A DNA stretch of 64,000 nt, taken from Parafrankia irregularis (GTDB lineage Bacteria > Actinomycetota > Actinomycetes > Frankiales > Frankiaceae). A program made the position numbers and the translations under genes. Location of the stretch: positions 62,001-126,000 of the forward strand of contig NZ_FAOZ01000014.1 in assembly GCF_001536285.1 (NCBI RefSeq), written 5' to 3'. This document shows positions 62,292-64,000 of the stretch, piece by piece (position 1 is the first letter of the stretch; each line of letters opens with the position of its first letter). The notes beneath the pieces were generated by a model. It ran no database searches. It had not been told where the DNA came from and worked only from the letters and a program-made list of their open reading frames with translations.

Positions 62292-63437
62292 TCAGACCCC
62301 CTGGTAACCGTTGCCGTCGGGTGCGTAGGCCGCGGCCGGCTGCCGGCCGGCGGACTGCCGCGCGGATCGTGCGGCCGGGTCGGCCAGCACGAGGTCGATG
62401 TTGTCGATCAGCCGGGTGGTCCCGACCCGGGCCGCGACCAGCAGCAGTGCAGGTCCGGTGGAGACCGGCCCGAGGTCGGACCGGCTGGCAAGGGTCAGGT
62501 AGTCGACGTCCACACCGGGCTCGCAGGCGAGCTCCGCCCGGGCCGCGGTGAGCACGGCGTCGGCGCCTTCGGTGGCCCGGGCGGCGCCGGCGGCCAGTGC
62601 TCGGGAGAGAGCCAGCGCGCTGCGCCGCTGGGCGGCGTCGAGGTAGGCGTTGCGGCTCGAAAGAGCGAGCCCGTCGGTGTCACGCACCGTCGGCACGCCG
62701 ACGATCTCCAGCGGGAACGCCAGGTCGTCGACCATGCGGCGGATGCAGACCAGTTGCTGGGCGTCCTTGCGGCCGAAGAACGCCACATCCGGCCGGACAA
62801 GGTGGAACATGGTCCCCACCAGGGTAAGCATTCCGTCGAAGTGGCCCGGCCGGGACGCTCCCTCCAGGACGTCGCCCAGCGGCCCGGCACTCAGGGTGAC
62901 CAGCGGAGCCGGGTCGTGCACCACGCTCGGCGCGTAGACGATGTCGGCCCCCTCGCTGGCGCAGACGTCCAGGTCGGCGGCGAAGGTGCGGGGATAGCGG
63001 TCGAGGTCCTCGCCGGACCCGAACTGCAACGGATTGACGAAGATCGTGACCACGACCTGGTCGGTACGCCGCCGGGCCTCCCTGATCAGGGCGGCGTGAC
63101 CGCGGTGCAGCGCACCCATGGTCATGACGACACCGCGGACACCTCGGGCGGGTGCCGCCTCCCGCGCCTTCCCCGACTGGGGAGTGGAGGCTGCGGGGGC
63201 CTGGCCCGCCGGGGCCGGGTCCGTGGGGGTGTGGTCGGGGGGTGTCTGGTCCGCGGATGCCGCGGCGGTCTGCTCCCTGCGGACGACCGGCCGGGCCAGT
63301 GCCGCAGCGAGCTCGGCGCGGGTGCGGACGACGATGGGCCGGGCGGTGCCACGTGATGCGGCCGGTGCCGGGCTCGCGGTGCCGGCTGGTGCCGGGCGCG
63401 GGGTGATGGGCATCTGAGCAGGCATGAGTACAGGCAT
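62292..63437 (-). CDS. panC: Pantothenate synthetase with inserted low-complexity loop
   Basis: A 381-aa ATP-dependent ligase of pantoate and beta-alanine. The catalytic core is intact: [16 protein letters not shown] (about 103-118, ATP HIGH-like motif), [24 protein letters not shown], and [10 protein letters not shown]. Between the first strand ([13 protein letters not shown]) and TMGALHRGH is an insert of about 45 residues rich in Thr/Asp/Pro/Ala, absent from typical PanC of about 280-310 aa, and the N-terminus is also extended. ATG 63437 is one of three possible starts (63425, 63413). First gene of the operon. Confidence 0.93.
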   Translation of the reverse strand: MPVLMPAQMPITPRPAPAGTASPAPAASRGTARPIVVRTRAELAAALARPVVRREQTAAASADQTPPDHTPTDPAPAGQAPAASTPQSGKAREAAPARGVRGVVMTMGALHRGHAALIREARRRTDQVVVTIFVNPLQFGSGEDLDRYPRTFAADLDVCASEGADIVYAPSVVHDPAPLVTLSAGPLGDVLEGASRPGHFDGMLTLVGTMFHLVRPDVAFFGRKDAQQLVCIRRMVDDLAFPLEIVGVPTVRDTDGLALSSRNAYLDAAQRRSALALSRALAAGAARATEGADAVLTAARAELACEPGVDVDYLTLASRSDLGPVSTGPALLLVAARVGTTRLIDNIDLVLADPAARSARQSAGRQPAAAYAPDGNGYQGV

Positions 63438-63804
63438 TCGGATTCGTTCCAGTCCTCGGGTGGGGTACCGGACGTCGCGGACACTGTAGCTCGCCCGCAA
63501 CGTCCCCTGAACCCCTCTGTGACCTGGCTGTCTTTCCGTATCGCCCGATTAGGGGGCAGTAACGGACTCCCCGCCGCCCGGGGAGATCTCGGGCGGCGGC
63601 TCGATGTCCGTGATCGGCGAGCGGGCGGGTGCGGCCTTCGCGCTGCTGCCAGACAAGATCTGAGGATCCTGGTCGTGGGAACGACGAAAACCCTCAGATC
63701 TTGCGGACTCGAAAGTCCCTGAAGCTCGTCCGCTGTGTCCGTCCTGCCCGCCGGCCGGCCCCGCTGCGCCGCCCGGCCGGATGGGCCTGCCTGGCCTGAA
63801 GGGC
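63438..63804. other. Upstream region of the pan/nad operon with palindrome copy 7
   Basis: About 370 bp between panC and the end of the MMPL gene, both on the minus strand. It carries dispersed palindrome copy 7 and presumably the operon promoter. No gene seen. Confidence 0.7.
63651..63702. repeat. Dispersed palindrome copy 7
   Basis: Left arm AAGATCTGAGGATCCTGGTCGT (63655) and right arm ACGACGAAAACCCTCAGATCTT (63681), 22 nt with four mismatches, around loop ggga; left flank agac matches the other copies. It lies 100 bp downstream of an MMPL gene and could end its transcript. Confidence 0.85.
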
Positions 63805-64000
63805 CTACTCGCCGGTCACGGTGCCCCGCGCAGGAGTGACGAGGGTGGCGTCCGGGCTCGTCGACGGCCTCGGCACGGACACCCCGGCCGCGGTGACCGC
63901 CGGGCGGCGCCAGGCACGTTCGCCGATCAGCGTGAGGACGGCAGGCATGAGGATCACTCGGATCACCGTCGCGTCGAGCAGGATCGCGGCGCCCAGACCG
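63805..64000 (-). CDS. MMPL-family transporter, C-terminal fragment at the window edge
   Basis: The last 64 codons of a gene that enters from beyond 64000. The segment LGAAILLDATVIRVILMPAVLTLIGERAW is the final transmembrane helix block typical of MmpL/RND exporters, followed by a 35-residue Thr/Pro-rich cytoplasmic tail ending at TAG 63805. It is not the same gene as the MMPL at 27456. Nothing can be said of its substrate. Confidence 0.85.
   Translation of the reverse strand, partial: GLGAAILLDATVIRVILMPAVLTLIGERAWRRPAVTAAGVSVPRPSTSPDATLVTPARGTVTGE

Overview
High-GC actinobacterial chromosome. Gene order, proline/glycine-rich low-complexity tails and frequent 4-nt stop/start overlaps point to the Frankiaceae (Frankia or Parafrankia); I infer the genus from style and synteny, not from an rRNA gene. 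I see no rRNA, tRNA, CRISPR array, insertion sequence or origin. Most of the window is conserved housekeeping DNA, with about 49 protein genes.

Layout. 1-5131: purine genes purL (partial) and purQ with an OpuAC-type lipoprotein gene between them, an anti-sigma-type ATPase and an FAD oxidoreductase. 5635-13906: DUF5926 protein, geranylgeranyl-reductase-like flavoprotein, a 740-aa Pro-rich MinD/ParA-like ATPase, LarB, an APH-type kinase and its TPR partner. 14514-18855: GNAT, folP, a folB-folK fusion, DUF3180 and a Pro-rich membrane protein. 18852-23912: helicase-associated protein, XPB helicase, Uma2 nuclease-like protein. 24081-25891: groEL with two CIRCE operators. 26038-31363: LuxR-type regulator, MMPL exporter and a tyrosine recombinase translationally coupled to the exporter. 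31022-36127: a threonine-synthase-family gene behind a SAM-I riboswitch, a HAD phosphatase, and convergent otsA and otsB. 36174-39029: VirR-like LytR_C protein, DUF3263, RNHCP protein, Glu/Leu dehydrogenase. 39198-44144: three GT-C-like membrane proteins. 44171-47846: a two-TM, double-RCK, RyR-domain channel-like protein encoded with a membrane-anchored PP2C phosphatase. 48071-55525: TetR, small membrane protein, metallophosphatase, clpC and an iron-box-controlled FhuF-like reductase. 56481-58076: flavoprotein and secreted SGNH hydrolase. 58249-63437: the CoA/NAD operon panC-panD-nadB-nadC-coaX. 63805-64000: 3' end of another MMPL gene.

Points that stand out: (1) the RyR/RCK channel plus PP2C pair; (2) the SAM-I riboswitch whose closing helix shares bases with the ribosome-binding site of a 'threonine synthase', which suggests a role in methionine synthesis; (3) a family of long near-perfect palindromes (at least seven copies, consensus arm AAGATCTGAGGATYYTGGTCG) in intergenic regions; (4) the LuxR/MMPL/recombinase block with a 20-bp perfect palindrome upstream of the exporter; (5) a perfect TGTGA-N6-TCACA site and two iron boxes in gene-poor stretches.

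Functional threads: cofactor supply (folate, CoA, NAD), trehalose synthesis, protein quality control (GroEL, ClpC) and envelope glycan and lipid export. Start codons were chosen from ribosome-binding sites and overlaps where these could be seen; several remain uncertain and are flagged.
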